From positions 124,001 through 188,000 of the forward strand of contig NZ_BAGC01000040.1 of assembly GCF_000308655.1 (NCBI RefSeq): a stretch of DNA of 64,000 nt. Reading direction: 5' to 3'. The notes under the pieces are model-generated. The model did no database searches, had not been told where the DNA came from, and saw nothing but the letters and a program-made list of their open reading frames with translations. This stretch comes from Nocardia niigatensis NBRC 100131. Its GTDB lineage: Bacteria > Actinomycetota > Actinomycetes > Mycobacteriales > Mycobacteriaceae. Positions 63,179 through 64,000 of this stretch are shown here, piece after piece; positions within the stretch are counted from its first letter, which is position 1; every line of letters begins with the position of its first letter. The translations under genes and the position numbers were made by a program.

Positions 63179-63439
63179 TCAGTGCAGTCGCGGAATGGTG
63201 TCGCCGCTGGGCAGCTCGATGCGGGACTCGGCCAGCGCGTGCTCGCGTACCGCACGGTCGATACTGCGGTGCAGCACGTCGCAACCGCGGTCCCGGTGCC
63301 CGACATCGAGGTTCTGGGCCGCGATCACCGGGCAGCTGCCGACATCCCCGGTCCACTGCACCGAGGTGTGGGCGGGGCTGAACTTCTCGATGAGCACCCG
63401 CTGGCCGCAGCGCTCACAGTCGAGCGGCCGCAGGGTCAT
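63179..63439 (-). CDS. Small Cys-containing protein (86 aa)
   Basis: The ATG at 63439 overlaps the flavin reductase stop (ATGA). The product begins MTLRPLDCERCGQRVLIEKF, with a CxxC pair, another Cys after GS (GDVGSCPVIAAQN) and a Cys in RDRGCDVLHRS, so it may bind a metal. It has no TM segment. I recognise no family; the position suggests an accessory to the reductase/oxygenase system. Confidence 0.6.
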   Translation of the reverse strand: MTLRPLDCERCGQRVLIEKFSPAHTSVQWTGDVGSCPVIAAQNLDVGHRDRGCDVLHRSIDRAVREHALAESRIELPSGDTIPRLH

Positions 63440-63972
63440 CGCGACAATTCCTCGCCGACACCGCCGTAGCGGCCGCGGAAGAAGATCAGCGGCGCCAGGT
63501 CCGCGGCGTACAGGTGACGCACCCGGGAGACCACGATGGTGTGATCGCCCGCGGGGTGCTCGGCTTCCAGCTCGGCCTCGATCCAGGCCAGGCAGTCGGT
63601 CAGGATCGGCGCTCCGGCCGGGGACGGCTGCCAACGGATGCCACGGAACTTCTCGGCGCCACGCGCCGCGAGCTGCCTGGACACCGGCTCCTGGGCCGCG
63701 GAGAGGATGTTCACCGTGTAGGGCCCCGCGGCGCGTACCCGCGGCCAGGAGGTGCTGGTCGCGGCCACGCAGAACGCGATCAGCGGAGGGTCCAGCGACA
63801 CCGAGGTGAACGAGTTCGCGGCCAGGCCCGTCGGCGCCGAGGTCTCCGGATCGATGCCGGTGATCGCGACGACGCCGGTGGCGAAGTGCCCGAGCACGGT
63901 GCGCATCAGCGTCGGATCGAGTTCGGGGAGGTCGGCGGCCGTCGGTGCGGTCACGCTGCTGATGGTGGTCAT
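63436..63972 (-). CDS. Flavin reductase (HsaB-like)
   Basis: The 178-residue protein carries the flavin_reduct domain: MRTVLGHFATGVVAITGIDP, TGLAANSFTSVSLDPPLIAF, the SSTSW-like loop, and EAEHPAGDHTIVVSRV near the end with the GDH motif. Such proteins supply FMNH2 to a two-component monooxygenase such as HsaA. The oxygenase partner is not inside the window and may lie to the right. The ATG at 63972 follows AAGGCAG. Confidence 0.9.
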   Translation of the reverse strand: MTTISSVTAPTAADLPELDPTLMRTVLGHFATGVVAITGIDPETSAPTGLAANSFTSVSLDPPLIAFCVAATSTSWPRVRAAGPYTVNILSAAQEPVSRQLAARGAEKFRGIRWQPSPAGAPILTDCLAWIEAELEAEHPAGDHTIVVSRVRHLYAADLAPLIFFRGRYGGVGEELSR

Positions 63973-64000
63973 GAGCTGCCTTCGGGAAGTGGAACGCCCA

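Noticed and set aside
1..64000. CRISPR array, rRNA genes, phage structural genes
   Set aside because: No regularly spaced direct repeats, rRNA-like sequence or phage proteins were seen.

Overview
The window is high-GC actinobacterial DNA, most likely from Nocardia or a close Nocardiaceae relative. Supporting signs are mycobacterial-type gene families (an Rv0082-Rv0087/HycDPQE-like membrane complex, Rv0081-like ArsR regulators, a DUF5313 protein, GTP-dependent PEP carboxykinases, PknK), frequent GTG/ATG starts overlapping the previous stop, and leaderless-looking AT-rich promoters. No lineage marker such as rRNA is present, so the genus is an inference.

Region 1 (1-12.3 kb) is a signalling/conflict-type island. 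A partial PknK-like kinase opens the window. Then, all on the minus strand, come a TerY-type vWA protein, a PP2C phosphatase and a Ser/Thr kinase (a TerY-P triad; the kinase is frameshifted in this sequence), a 520-residue membrane protein, a SEFIR-domain protein, a small membrane-anchored protein and an XRE/NB-ARC/TPR regulator. Tight spacing argues for one or two operons. A decayed IS3-type element (12.4-12.8 kb) separates it from the next region.

Region 2 (12.9-35.5 kb) looks like a metabolic adaptation module. It holds two near-identical SulP-STAS transporters, a six-gene Hyc/complex-I-like operon whose large subunit lacks the Ni-Fe cysteines, two intact PEP carboxykinases plus one decayed copy, three paralogous malic-enzyme-like proteins, two Rv0081-like ArsR repressors, an RsbR-type STAS protein, a spermidine-synthase-like protein and a small zinc ribbon. 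The same promoter-proximal motif (CTGATTGCA-N3-TTTCTAA) precedes at least four of these transcription units, and a second TTGCTAA-type box precedes the ArsR, RsbR and zinc-ribbon genes. Together they suggest one regulon for low-oxygen or C4 carbon metabolism; that function is inferred.

Region 3 (35.9-43.2 kb) carries a VapBC toxin-antitoxin pair with a strong inverted-repeat operator, decayed membrane-protein genes, tRNA-Val(CAC), and a P450/TetR/AraC/esterase group. It ends at a 15-bp copy of the tRNA-Val 3' end.

Region 4 (43.3-64 kb) is a catabolic cluster. It contains two Old-Yellow-Enzyme-type reductases, a KstD-like FAD dehydrogenase, SDR enzymes, a Baeyer-Villiger monooxygenase, a branched-chain-amino-acid-type ABC importer with an unusual LivH-LivM-LivG fusion, two IclR and one PadR regulator, Dabb-type proteins, a PaaI thioesterase, a meta-cleavage-product-type hydrolase and an HsaB-like flavin reductase. 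The set would suit uptake and ring opening of a cyclic ketone, terpenoid or steroid-like compound; the substrate cannot be read from the sequence.
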